Shown: piece by piece, positions 1 through 10,792 of the stretch
Layout of the letters: the number at the start of each line of letters is the position of its first letter
Position numbering within the stretch: position 1 is the stretch's first letter
Assembly: GCA_033675265.1 (NCBI GenBank)
Contig: JAUJYZ010001350.1
Span: 1-64,000, forward strand
From: Actinostola sp. cb2023
Lineage: Eukaryota > Cnidaria > Anthozoa > Actiniaria > Actinostolidae
Reading direction: 5' to 3'
DNA length: 64,000 bases
Notes under the pieces: generated by a model
Database searches by the model: none
Told to the model about the DNA's origin: nothing
The model's input: the letters and a program-made list of their open reading frames with translations, nothing else
Translations under genes and position numbers: made by a program

Positions 1-2040
1 GGCGGAGCATGTCCTTTTATAGTGCGTCTTCGTGTTTAAGTGGCAGTGATAGTTTTGTACCATCGTCCAACCACAAACGTCTGCGTATTTCATAACGGGC
101 CGCCGAAACATCATTGCTTTTAAAGCAATATAGGCTTGTTGAGAATTTATCCTATACCATGCACCGAAACTTTCCAGAAATGTTCTTTCAGACAAACTCT
201 TTCAGATCATATAGGCTGTTTGCACCAGAAAAAAAAAAGTTTGCTGATCTTAAAAATCAGTAATGCACGATAAGAGCGAAATCAGCGAAGTCATTGTTCA
301 GTCGAACCTGCCAGTTCTGCAAAACTTAAAGCTTTTGTATACATACGTTGATACCATGCATCGATCTCATTACGGATATCTGCATACCAAATTCGACTTG
401 GATGGATCAGCAGGGCCTTACATAACCCAAATTTCAAGGGGGGACAGTACGTATGTAACAGCAAATAAATAAATAAAAATAGTACAGTTCTCAGTACTTT
501 TTGGTATCTTTTTCGTCTTGCCAGGGGGGCAACTGCACCACCCCCTGCCCTTGCCCCTGTGCTGTGTACGCCCTGATCAGTTAAATTTACCTGAGTATTC
601 GGAAGCAAACTGCCAAAACTTCCCGCCAAAACTTCCCGCCCTTGAGACACAGTCTCGTCTGCAATGAAAGCAAAGCGATGATTCTTCTGAAGGCATTGAC
701 GAAAGTAGTCGCGCACTGTTAGCGGCTTTAGTCAGGGAGCAATGTTTATAACATGCCATTTAATTGAGCAAAGACTACGATGCTAATCGCTGTCAAATAT
801 AGAATCAAAGAAAACCTGCTCAAGTTTTGCAAAAGCTGTATGTATTTTATCACTCTAGCTTTACTTAAATATTTTGTCATTCCAAAAGGGGGCCGGATCG
901 GATGGCTAGCCATACCCTTCACCACCCATGGGTCCGCCCCTGAGCCTTTGTTGAGATCTGCATAACTACAGTTCAAAAACGGCCTCAAGATACTTTTAGG
1001 TGGTTCCCGCATAATGAATGACCGGTTTGCCGTATTTTTTAACTCGCTCACTCCGCGTCAATATTGCTTGGATTTTATTGTGCTTAACACAAATATTAAT
1101 TCAACTATTCTGCTTTTGGACAGTGTATTCAAAATTATCATTGTAAGCCGCGTTTGTGAATGCGAGCTGATATTCAAACGACACTATTTTCACTAAAACT
1201 GCTGCCAAGCGTTATTTCCTCGTACGATTTTTCTTAAACTACGTGAACAGCCTTTTAAGAGAGGCTCTCCGTAAATTTCGCCTATAGCATGCAGAACGCG
1301 AAAATTCGAAATCCTTCAAATTTAGTCAGAATGTAGGTCTAGGTGAACTCGTTATGCTGTGTAAGTTTTATTTGAATCGGGTAATTATCTTAGGAGAACG
1401 GCGCCGATATTCGATTTTCGGGATCACTTCCGGTTTTGAGAGGCGATCTTACGGTACTCGTAAAACCAACAATAACAAATAATTTCCTAAATTTCGCTGA
1501 ACAAATGATATCATTTCGGGAAAGTGAGATAATGTTTTACATTTTCACATGTTTATCGAAGATGTTTAACAAAAAATAAATATTTTATCGATTTTCAAAG
1601 TATTTTCACATTTTGAGCATTTTTTCAAAGGCTATATTGACAGGCTAATATATCCACTGGTACCTCAATCCAAATATAGAAAGTATACCTCAGCCAAAGA
1701 ATACTATCTCGTCTTGTAATATGTGGAATAAAAATTTTGGGCCACTCAAAATTTAAGATTCTGGAAGACGAAATGCAACCCCCCAATTATGCGACAAAAT
1801 CACGACTTTCGATGTCACGCTCTGGGCAAAAGACAATTATTTAGTCAGTTAAACCATTCAATGTCTTGGAAATAAATTCAATCAGACCAAAGCGAATACT
1901 TGTATTGACATTTTAAAAACGTTTCAAAGCATTGTGAGCAAATACGAAAAAACTTTTAGAAAAAATATCACACGTTCCAGGAAGGTCAACCACAAGCAAA
2001 CGAAAGCTTCATTGACGGTTGAGTTCGAATCTCGACTGAT

Positions 2041-2096
2041 AGACCAAATCGGCTAACGCAATGTTGTACCCAATTAGGGTTTTCCGATTTAGCAGC
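2041..2096 (+). repeat. Short deletion copy of a dispersed repeat
   Basis: It starts GACCAAATCGGCTAACGCAA and ends GGGTTTTCCGATTTAGCAGC. Both ends match, in reverse complement, the two ends of the longer repeat at 6480-6665, and the start also matches 55425-55512. This copy lacks about 120 bases of the interior, so it looks like an internal-deletion derivative of a small non-autonomous element. Confidence 0.6.
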
Positions 2097-2400
2097 TATT
2101 TGACCAATTTGGCGATATTATTCCAATGTGTTAACTGTTATAGAAGTTAAGTAATATCGGTTAAGATGGGGTTTCAGTACATATTCACTTAGGCCTCGTA
2201 AATGTAATCGATTCGCATATTAATTTCGAAAACGTAATTCTCGTGTGGACAACACTAACATGCATGCATAACGCCGACAACGGTATTGGAAACGTTGACC
2301 TCATTTTAATTTCATAACAACATTTGCGGTGGATGGTCTTTTCTGGAATTTTTGACTAGTAAGCTATAAATGTACGTGCAAATTACCCATCCCCTAGAAT

Positions 2401-2457
2401 TTCATCCATTCATTCATTCATTCAGTCAGTCAGTCGGTCAGTCAGTCATTCACTCAT
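2401..2457. repeat. Degenerate TTCA/CAGT tetranucleotide run
   Basis: A run of ATTC units changes into a run of CAGT units and back to ATTC, consistent with slippage plus point mutation. Confidence 0.8.
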
Positions 2458-2785
2458 GAATTAATTCATATTATTTATTTACAAAACTTCCACCATACAA
2501 AATGAAATATTGAAATCTCAAATTTCTTTGAGAATAATTATAAGATGATTGTGGTAGTTAGGGGTCAAAACCAACTAGAATGCGCCTACATGAGCTAGAA
2601 ATAGCACATACTTCAATTGACAAACGAGCATTTACTTTTATTCATTTTATTTTCAATTTCAGAAAATAAATATTTCACATTGTTTCTGCATGTTTGCACC
2701 TAGCGCCTGTTTACAAATTTGTCAGTGATGTGCGGGATTGCGGATAAATTATACAAGCGACGAAAAACGACGACAAACGTTGTGA

Positions 2786-3958
2786 TTATAACTCCTTAAT
2801 TTGCATAATACTTCTGCAATCCCGCACCTCAGGAATAAAAAAATAATCCGACTCGGAAGACTCGACCATTCCTTTAGTCCACTTCTTTAGCGCACGGCTG
2901 TGATCTTTTGCTGCGGTACTGGCCAAACGTATCATTTCTGGCATGGCTTCAAGAACTTCGTCGAGTTTCTTCTTCTTGTTCGACTTGTCGCTGCGGGCAC
3001 TTTTTTTCCTGATGACATATATAATAAAATGTGTTGTACACCATTAACATGTGCACTGAAAAAATGCAGAGTGTCATTTTTACAGACAAAATTACTACAA
3101 GAGTTTAAACATGTTGCGGGATTCCAGAAACATGCAAGTTACAGAAATTGACAGAACTTTGTTCGTCGTTTTCTAATAAATTGACAGACGCACATCACTC
3201 TGATCTAAACTAGATACTACAAATACATTACTTTTTTCCACAACTTCTGTCTTGTTCTTGGTCCTCGTTATCGGTATCGTTTAGGCCGACCATGATTCCC
3301 TCTCGACTTCTCTGCTGCTGAATACCAAGATATCTTTTATCCTTTTTGGCAATAGTTTGGGCTGCTTCTTCCCAGCTGCCTTCGTCTTCGCAGGTATCCC
3401 AGTCAGCATTGTCCTCCTTAAACGAGGCAACAAACTCCTCGTCTGCTCTCGTTTTAGATGTGCTTGATTCGGAACTTCGCCGAAATGTGCTGCATGTTAG
3501 TAAATTTTAAAAGTATATTTAAACTACAAGTGAACCTGTAGCAATGTTTGTAGCAATAGTGTATTAAAAGTAGATATATATTGTTACCTTGTTTTGTCCA
3601 AAGTCTTCTGAGAAAGCTTCCGAACTCTTTCTATTGCGGCTTTGCGGTTAGTAGTACTGCTGCCCATGCCGTCTTCACTTGCCTTTCGGTAGTACTCACC
3701 AAGTTCTTCTCCAAGGACTTCGTGGTGCCGTGACATGAAAGCTACGATAGCTTTAAAATCTCGGCTATATTTTAGCATTCCTTCGCCAAGCAGCATTTTC
3801 TCTATCGGAGTACTTCGTACTTTCGGAGTACTGACATTCTTCTTTCCGCTGGTCGATGGACCCATGTACTTATTTTCACTAGGTTCAGGAGAATATGGTA
3901 CTTCAACCACAGTTTTGCTCATGGCTGCTCTAAGGAAAATATTGTCGTCTTCATCCAT
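2786..3958 (-). CDS. Harbinger accessory (Myb/SANT-type partner) protein, 3 exons
   Basis: Predicted 283-residue protein from three minus-strand exons: 3588-3958, 3232-3489 and 2786-3008. Both introns have GT-AG borders (GTAACA...GCAG and GTAATG...CAG) and the phases agree, giving one open frame that ends in TAA at 2786-2788. The protein is rich in Lys, Arg, Glu and Ser. It has an acidic middle (SFKEDNADWDTCEDEGSWEE) and a basic stretch (SARSDKSNKKKKLDEVLEAM) before the C-terminus. In PIF/Harbinger elements the second protein binds DNA and brings the transposase to the nucleus and the transposon ends. That role is inferred from position and composition; I cannot see a clear SANT tryptophan pattern. 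No frameshift was found. Confidence 0.72.
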
Positions 3959-4301
3959 ATCTCAGTATCGTCAGAAAACTCCGGTAGGTACGTTGTCGAT
4001 ATCTGTATCCAAAAACTGAGGGCTACACATTTTGAACCACGTCTTTTTATAGTTACAGCAGTACGTGCATTACACCATTCCATTCCACATTCACAATGAT
4101 ATGAAAGAAACGTTGCACAATTGTATAAGAATGTATTTTTCTTTGTCAGCCTGATAGTGTTAAGCCTAGGCGTCAAATGTGCACTTTTTGGCATGCATTA
4201 TATTTGGGAATGCAAAAATATTGCACGCACTTTGTACATGGCAGCGCCCTGAAGGTGATGGAACACTGAATTCAAAGTTTCCTATCACTACAATTTCAGT
4301 C

Positions 4302-5320
4302 ATGGATAGAGGGCCTCCACCTTTTCCGAATTTCATTGTTCTTATTCTAAATACATGTTTGTTGGTTCTCAATGTTGCTTGTACAAATTCACCAAACCAA
4401 GCTATGCCTCCATATTTTCCTCTGATAAATTTGATCGCCACCATTGCTTATATCTTACGATTTTTGTCTTCTCGAAATCCACTCCTACAAGTACTCTTTC
4501 CAGGCGCGGTCTTTCGCAGAAACGTTGGAAATGATGTATGGCACCAGTTGGAGAAAGACCCAAGAAAGTTTTGGTACGCAAGTGGAGATACAAGCCAATC
4601 GTTGGACAGAGTTGTACAGGCTATAGCTGCAGAAGTAGTGAAGCCTCGAATGTTGCCAAGAATGCCCATTTCTAGAAGACAACGAAGCTGCATTCTTGAT
4701 GTAAGGAATAGAGTTCTTCTTGATGTTATTTGGCTTCGAAATTATCCAACATACCATGCAATAGCATCCATTTTTTGGTATAAGTAAAAGCACTGTTCAA
4801 GAGGAAATATATCATGTGGTTCACATTATCTTTTTACGTTTCCGACATTTTATAACCTGGTATAATTTAAGACAGTGGTCAACATTTCTTGGGAAGTGGC
4901 GGAATTTTCCTCGTGGAGTTGGGATGATAGATGCTACAATACACCGCATACGGCGTCCCACTGGAAGACTGCAAGCAGAATTTTATCGTGGAGACAAGAA
5001 AACACACTTTATGTCAACACAGTTAATTGTTGATGCGAATGGCATGATAGTAATGCTTGTTTCAGGGTAAGAAAATATCTCGTGTATTTGTATTTTCGAT
5101 ATGCATGGTGCTACTATAGAGATGCATGATGATGATAACAATGGCTATGATTATTACAATGTACCAGGTCGAAATAATATACACGCGCTTGCGAAACTAA
5201 TCTTGGGCTTCCTGTGTTGAGATGGGGTTGTTGTGCCGTCTTTTCATGCTGGCTACAATCGAGATTTCTTAGGGAAATACAAGCTCTGCCACGGGTATTT
5301 TCCTCATGAATTTTTAATGA

Positions 5321-5367
<47 letters not shown>

Positions 5368-5740
5368 TATTGTTTTAATTAACAGTTTCCCTGGGCATCT
5401 TAATGACGCTTCGACGTACCGATATCTTCCTCGCATTGGCGTTGGTCCTCAGTGTCCTTTTCCAAGAAATGCACGCATACTCGCCGATGGAGGGTACCCG
5501 GGTCAAATACCGCTGGTTACACCACACAGAATTGCAAGAAATCGTCGCCAAAGAAATGCAAACCGGAAGCTAAGGCAACTAAGAGTGAAAATTGAACACA
5601 CAATCGGTGCGTTGAAAGTTTACCAATCAGTTTCTCAAGTTTTCAGGCAAAAGCGTAGGTTCCTGCCTATTGTTGTTGCGACATGTGGTTTGTTATCAAA
5701 CAGGCGGAAGCTGTTAATTGCACGAGCACGGGGACCATAA
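4302..5740 (+). CDS. PIF/Harbinger DDE transposase (one frameshift)
   Basis: Two plus-strand exons, about 4302-5066 and 5386-5740, joined by a GT-AG intron (GTAAGA...TTAACAG) whose phase fits. The DDE_Tnp_4-type catalytic residues are visible in order: Asp in GMIDATIHRIRRP, Asp in ILADGGYPG and Glu in VKIEHTIGALK. Ahead of them is an HTH-like segment ending FGISKSTVQEEI. The product would cut and paste the element at TWA sites. One break is present: a run of six T at 4771-4776 shifts the frame just before GISKSTVQ, where five T would keep it open. This may be a real inactivating insertion or a homopolymer error. The start is uncertain: the frame is open back to 4179, and 4302 is the next in-frame ATG. 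Confidence 0.82.
5322..5367. repeat. (AAT)n microsatellite in the transposase intron
   Basis: About 15 AAT units lie just upstream of the branch and acceptor region of the Harbinger transposase intron. Confidence 0.95.
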
Positions 5741-5919
5741 TGTATAGAATAGAGGTAGTAATATTTTGTATTGCAAATATTTCATGTTGTTTAATTAGCA
5801 CGCATGATATGCGATTGTTGTTCTGAATAAACTTTCAGTTGTCAATCTCAATTTACTGTTTTTCAATTAAAACATTCCCGTAGTTTTCTTAATGTCCTTA
5901 ATTTTCACAATCTTTAGTA

Positions 5920-6321
5920 GGCCCCGTCCACACTACTCCGTTTTCGTTTGAAAACGCATACTTTTTTATGCGTTTTTACCGAGCATCCACACTAAAGCGA
6001 TCGAAAACGGAGATGTTTATCTATTAAAACGGAAACTTTCGAAAACGCAGGTCTATCGTTTTAGTGTGAACGGCAAAACGGAGCTTTTCAGAAACTCTAC
6101 GTCACAACTCAGCCCCAGTTACTGGAGCATGCGTATTGAACAGAAAAAAAACGGCCGAGCAGAGCCTGGTGACGAAAATGCATCTTTAGATAATGGTTTT
6201 CGCCCCCTAGTGTGGACGGTCGAAAACGATGTGAAAACGCTAGTGTGGACGCAGAGCTTTTTATCCGTTTTTCGGTCGAACGAAAACGGAGGTTTTCAAA
6301 AACGGTTTAGTGGACGGGGCC
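5920..6321. mobile_element. 402-bp MITE, GGCCCCGTCCAC ends, 6-bp TSD
   Basis: The left end GGCCCCGTCCAC and the right end GTGGACGGGGCC are exact reverse complements for 12 bases and similar for longer (both contain CTCCGTTTTCG). TTAGTA directly flanks both sides (5914-5919 and 6322-6327), giving a 6-bp direct target duplication. The interior repeats short GAAAACG and GTGTGGACG motifs on both strands. No coding capacity. The superfamily is not decided by a 6-bp duplication. Confidence 0.85.
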
Positions 6322-6479
6322 TTAGTAGTCGTCTATACATAGTTAACTGTGGTCTATATTAGCGCCTCTTTGAATTCTCTTGGACAAAACAATGGCCCCG
6401 TATAATAACAATGCTAATGATTTTGTGTTAAATTTGTTTGTCGAACAAAGCGTTTTCAAAACAATGGATGTGTCTGGCA

Positions 6480-6665
6480 ATAATTTTGCCTAGGCCGCTA
6501 AATCGGAAAACCCTATTCAGATCTTTTGGGAATACGGTTTTTTGTCTGTTGTATTTCGATTTCAATAGAGCATTGACATGGAAATGTTTGGAACAAAAAG
6601 CTCTTATTCCCAAAGGTTTTGAATTGGGCCGGGTAAAAATGTAAACATTGTGTTAGCCGAATTGG
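6480..6665 (-). repeat. Dispersed repeat, longest of three copies
   Basis: Read on the minus strand it begins GCCAATTCGGCTAACACAAT and ends GGGTTTTCCGATTTAGCGG. Shorter copies are at 2041-2096 and 55425-55512. The ends are conserved while interiors vary in length, as expected for a small non-autonomous DNA element. Confidence 0.6.
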
Positions 6666-7110
6666 CTATTAGCTTGGCTTTCAATACCTTGTGTTCAAAG
6701 AATATAATGCATCAATGGCATACCTTGATGTACTTGCATTCTTGGAGAATAAAAGCCATAAAAGACAGAGATGTGAATCGAATCTAGATCGGAAGTAAAC
6801 AACTCAACTGTCAACACGACCAGGTTGCGTGACAAACACCACAGGAAGCCCGTCATATGCCATACATATTCTATACCACGCTCCAGCAATGTATTTAATA
6901 TAACAACTATTAGTTCGTATTTTTTAAGGTATTTTTTAATAGTTCATGTGTATTTTTAGGGTGGGCACAGGCAGCCCAACCATTGCTTTTGAGGCTACTA
7001 AATAATCAAATAAAAATGATATTTGCCTCTTTTTTAGATGGGTTTCCTGTGGTAGAGCGTATTATGTTGGGCTTCCTGTGCTTAGTAACGTATTGTGTTA
7101 GGCTTTCTGT
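6666..7110. other. No gene; copies of a GGGCTTCCTGTG motif
   Basis: Intergenic sequence. The motif CACAGGAAGCCC or its complement occurs at about 6838, 7060 and, degraded, 7096. It recurs elsewhere in the window at about 5204, 28000, 33864 and 35579, twice inside related repeat blocks. Confidence 0.5.
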
Positions 7111-7302
7111 GTGCATCCCGTAGGACGCGCCCGTTCATGTGTACGAGCCGCAGCCATCAAAGTTCACGATAAGAGAGGAAATATCATACAGATGTATCGA
7201 CCATTGCAGAAACTATTCCCGATTGAACTAGAGTCAAGAGAAACGTCGAAAGAAGTACCCATCACCTTTGTTCAACATGCGGAACAAGAGAACATTAATT
7301 GA
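7111..7302 (+). pseudogene. BEL/Pao integrase C-terminal end (relic)
   Basis: A 63-residue open stretch ending in TGA resembles the C-terminal end of BEL/Pao polyproteins (DUF5641-like): VGRARSCVRAAAIKVHDKRG then a YRPLQKLFPIEL motif, the family's usual RPIQKLYPLE-type ending. Nothing upstream in this frame is recognisable, so the copy is truncated at its 5' side. It is followed by a purine-rich tract and a putative 3' LTR, the expected order for a plus-strand element. Confidence 0.6.
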
Positions 7303-7357
7303 ACACTGTATCAAACTAGTTACATTGATTATCTGCCGTTAATCAAGGGCGGGAGTA

Positions 7358-7595
7358 TGTTATAAATCTCATTATGCAAAGTTTATTCAGTCACGTGACC
7401 ACCGAGAGTCACATGTAGTATCAGTCGGTCGGAGAAGAGTCGAGAGCCAGAAGAGAGAGTCTATGAGAGCGAGAGTTTATAGTCTAAGTCAAGAAACTAG
7501 AAATCAAGGAATCAAGTTAAAATTCAAACGGATAACGAAAGTTAATTCAAGGCATACTGTGTATTCAAAAGGGAAATAAAGTCAAATTCACAACA
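7358..7595 (+). mobile_element. Putative 3' LTR of the truncated BEL/Pao copy
   Basis: It starts TGTTATAAATCTC directly after the purine tract AAGGGCGGGAGTA. It contains AATAAA at 7575-7580 and ends near CACAACA. TG...CA ends, a preceding polypurine tract and a late poly(A) signal are LTR hallmarks. No second LTR is seen, so the limits are approximate. Its right end coincides with the break in the minus-strand gag that follows, suggesting this copy inserted into that older one. Confidence 0.55.
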
Positions 7596-8976
7596 AGGTG
7601 TGGTGCTTACCATGGCATGTACGACACACCCCTGATCTGCACTTGGATGCCATATGTCCACTGCCGGTACAATTATAGCATAATCTGTTCCTTTTCAATA
7701 CTTCCTTTCGACTCGTTATGTCAAGAACCTTACATTCGCTGCTTCGATGATTGGCACTTTCACAATACACACACGTGTTTATCTTTCTCTTCTCTTTTCC
7801 ACTATTTACAAACAATAATCTTTCACGACGCCTCTTATCAGGATATTCGTCTGGGCTTGCAATGTGTTTCGGGGTTTCACGATCTGTCAGGGGATTTCTA
7901 TCCACGTATCGTCGCAAATGTTCCACTAAATCCTCGAGTTTCCATTCCTCCCAGTTATCCTCTTTCTGCACAATCGCCTCGCGGATGGGTCCAAGCTTGT
8001 CAAAAATAGCGTAAATGTGGCTATGTACTGTTTCGATCTTTTTCATTGTCACTAACGTGCGGACCACTCGTGCTAACGAGTTGTAGAACTCGTGGATGTC
8101 TGTCAGCTTGGTTTTCGTGATAGTAGGCAATTATTCTAGCTCCTTTATCAACGCCTTGTGTACCTTTATGTCCTTTCCATAGTTCGACTTCAGTATACGT
8201 TTAGCTTCCTCGTATCCATCGACTGTGTGCGGTAGTCCCAGTATATCACATCGCGGTTTTCCTTTGATCAGTTCAAGTAAATAATTAAATGTACTAATTT
8301 CCGACAGTTTAGACTTGTCGATTTCAACTTCGAAGTGGTTCCAGAAACGAATCCAATCCTTGAAATCACCTTCGAAGGGAGTTATTGTGTATATCCTGTA
8401 GTTTTACGGCTTGTGGTCTTGAATCTAACTCTGAGGTTTTGTTTTTCAAGATTTCAGTCTCTAGTTCGGCAGGTTTCTTGTACCACTCTTCTTCGCTTTG
8501 ACGTTGACGTAATGCCGCCTCTTCCATTTCCTTGAATGAATGAATGAATGAATGAATGAATGAACTTTATTTAGACACGGAATCAAAATCACTAAAATTA
8601 AAATTAATTCCAAAGTGCTCTCCCTTTGAGCCGTGTAAAAAGATAATTCTACCTAATTATTGTAATATATGGAATATAAAGAGGTTAATATATGTTGTCT
8701 TTGAAAGTTCGTCGCTGACTGTCTAGATTCACTTGTTCACGTTGTTTTACCAGTTCGTCCTCGATTGTATTTAGCTTATCTTTGACTCTTTGACGCATTT
8801 CTCGTACTTGTGTAATTTCATCCTTTCGCGCCTTCGACCACGCTCTCACGTCAGATAAGCTAGTTTCAGCGTCCATTAGCTCTGTAGCACCTCGATCCTT
8901 CAGTAAATCAAGTCCTTTGATGGATTCACATAATCTTTCGTAATGGAATTGTATGTCCTCTTTCTCGCCATCTCAA
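7588..8976 (-). pseudogene. BEL/Pao gag relic
   Basis: Read right to left: a charged coiled-coil-like segment (8976-8685), an insertion at about 8534-8690, a DUF1759-like core containing FEGDFKDWIRFW and ILKSNYGKDIKVHKALIKEL, and a CX2CX4HX4C zinc knuckle (CYNCTGSGHMASKC) followed by CRTCHGKHHTLL. These are the normal parts of BEL/Pao Gag. It is broken by a frameshift near 8387, an in-frame TAA near 8130, and truncation at 7588 where the opposite-strand LTR ends. Protease and pol are missing. Confidence 0.8.
8534..8690 (+). mobile_element. Short insertion with (GAAT)n tract inside gag relic
   Basis: Seven or so GAAT units followed by about 120 bp of non-coding sequence (begins AACTTTATTTAGACACGG) interrupt the gag relic; gag coding resumes on both sides. 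It looks like a small retroposon or MITE, but the family was not identified. Confidence 0.5.
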
Positions 8977-9153
8977 TCGTTCTGAGACAGCTATAAGGGT
9001 AATCCTTTGTTGAAATGTAGGACTAAAAATGAGATCAACTGAGAAACTGTGCAGCACACTAAACGAAGCGTTTCTTGTAGCTCAGTAGTAAAAACTACAA
9101 ATTTACAATACTCACGGCCATGTGCGAAAAATGTCCAACTGTCTAGCAAAGTT

Positions 9154-10027
9154 CAGGGGCGGATCCAGGTTTTTGTCGAACAGGGGGTTGTGTTGTGCGA
9201 GCGGCGTAGCCGCGAACTACTAGGGGGTGTGGGGGCTTCCCCCCCAGAAAATTTTGAAATCTACAAGCTCCACAATGCAATTATTAGAGATCTGGAGTTG
9301 TTTTAGTAACACAACAAAACTCAATTTTCAGTAAAATTTTGAGTTTATTGGACATGAAATGAAATGACTGTGAGTGCTTCAAGATGGCGGATCATGAATC
9401 AATGTCATGTCAATGAGCTTCGCCGAGAAGTCTACTATCAGATTCAATCAAGTGACATGCAGTATTACACCATTTTGCTTTGTTTTATTATTATTAGATT
9501 CAACCACTATTATTCTACTTATACAATACACTTACCTGCTTTTACGAAAAGAAATCTGAAATTGTTTGCATCTTATCTTAAATTGGTGAGTCCATCAAAA
9601 CATAATAATAATAATAATTTATTAATTTATATTGCGCACTTTTCATAAAATGATCAAGTGCGCATTACAATAACTATGACTTAACTACATGACATGTAAT
9701 TAAAGTATTTTAAAAGTACTACTCTTCTCTTCGAGTGGTTGGTACTCAGTCCCCTCTCTTTTATTCGAAGGAATAGAACGCCTGTCACATAAACTGAACT
9801 TTTGACGCTAAAAACAGCAGCCGGTTCTTTCTGTTATCAGTCAAACCGGCCTCGAAGTCGAACGGTCGTGTAAACAGTATGAATGAATTATATTATTCTA
9901 GCTTACGAGGGAGAGAGCTGAAAGTGCAGAGAGACCTACGGACAGACATACATATACAAGCGGTATTAAAAAAATATCCATAGGGGGGGTTGCAATCCCC
10001 AGAACCCTCCCCCTGGATCCGCCCCTG
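9154..10027. mobile_element. 874-bp element with CAGGGGCGGATCCAGG ends
   Basis: The left end CAGGGGCGGATCCAGG and right end CCTGGATCCGCCCCTG are exact 16-bp inverted repeats. AAGTT lies next to both ends (9149-9153 and 10028-10032), a 5-bp target duplication. The ends resemble hAT-type MITEs, but a 5-bp duplication is not the usual 8, so the superfamily is left open. No gene. Diverged relatives of the left part are near 15541-15646 and 42692-42716. Confidence 0.75.
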
Positions 10028-10612
10028 AAGTTTTACCTCTTTCTCCAACAAGAAAAGTGTCAAAGAGAAAACACTAGTTTCTGTAGACTTGCCACACGTC
10101 GACCACACTTTTTATTCTGATAGCGAGCGACGAAAAAGATGGAAAACGGACTTTAAGAAAGTCTATAGTTTCTGGTATCTCTGGAAAGTCCATCTTTGAT
10201 ATTCATCTTTTTGATATTTGCGGAAAAAAGCGAAGAAACCGTACAAAAAACGAAAAAACAGCATTAACTTTTGCTCGACTTGGCTATACCTGACTTCGTG
10301 CTCCAGTCTCGATTCATCAATTTATCGCCGTACAAATTTCAAATTATTTAGCTTTTTAGTTAAACAGTGAAACCTGAAGATATTATACCGTCTTTGTAGA
10401 ATTCTTTGTTTCAATTCCAATATATAATTTTGCTTCATTTCAATAGCTTATTGATGCGATAACAGCCAAAATTACAGCCATTTTAGAAAGCAAACCTCAT
10501 AATCACCGCTCGACCAGTGGTTATCGTCTCATAATCACTGGAAGGTCGACCAATCAGAGCGCGCGAAACTCTATATATTCAAGTCTAAAATTATACTAAT
10601 GAATATTTAGTA

Positions 10613-10792
10613 AATAAACCCCTTCTGGCGACTGGTATATCGGCTGATAATGTCCGCGGCTGTGAGATGGTCCGAAAAATGAACAGTTGGCCGAGAAGCG
10701 AAGCTTCGAGGGCAGCTGTAATATTTTGAGGACCATCTCTAAGCCAAGGACATTATCAGCCGATATACCTGTAAGCCAGAAAGGGGTTTATT
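10613..10792. repeat. 180-bp palindromic (fold-back) element
   Basis: It begins AATAAACCCCTTCTGGC and ends GCCAGAAAGGGGTTTATT. The two halves (GTATATCGGCTGATAATGTC and its complement) pair along nearly the whole length around a central AAGCTTCG. A second, partly degraded copy is at 56943-57075. Confidence 0.85.

Larger units (their letters stand above)
1..2785. other. No gene recognised
   Basis: AT-rich sequence with only short, overlapping ORFs that look like chance. I see no splice-flanked coding segment and no recognisable protein motif. It holds a short deletion copy of a dispersed repeat (2041-2096) and a degenerate tetranucleotide run (2401-2457). An inverted pair near 2724-2734 and 3189-3199 (core AGTGATGTGCG) may be remnant MITE ends but is too short to call. 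Confidence 0.5.
2786..5740. mobile_element. PIF/Harbinger DNA transposon, two divergent genes
   Basis: The minus-strand accessory gene (2786-3958) and the plus-strand DDE transposase (4302-5740) are arranged head to head, the usual architecture of animal PIF/Harbinger elements. The stated limits cover only the coding regions. I could not identify the terminal inverted repeats or the 3-bp TWA target duplication, so the true ends are unknown. The one indel found is in the transposase. Confidence 0.8.

Noticed and set aside
2724..3201. MITE suggested by AGTGATGTGCG inverted ends
   Set aside because: Only 11 bases match, there is no target duplication, and the region contains exon 3 of the accessory gene.
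4166..4444. Minus-strand 92-residue ORF opposite the transposase N-terminus
   Set aside because: It overlaps the Harbinger transposase frame, and I could not link it by splicing to the accessory gene.
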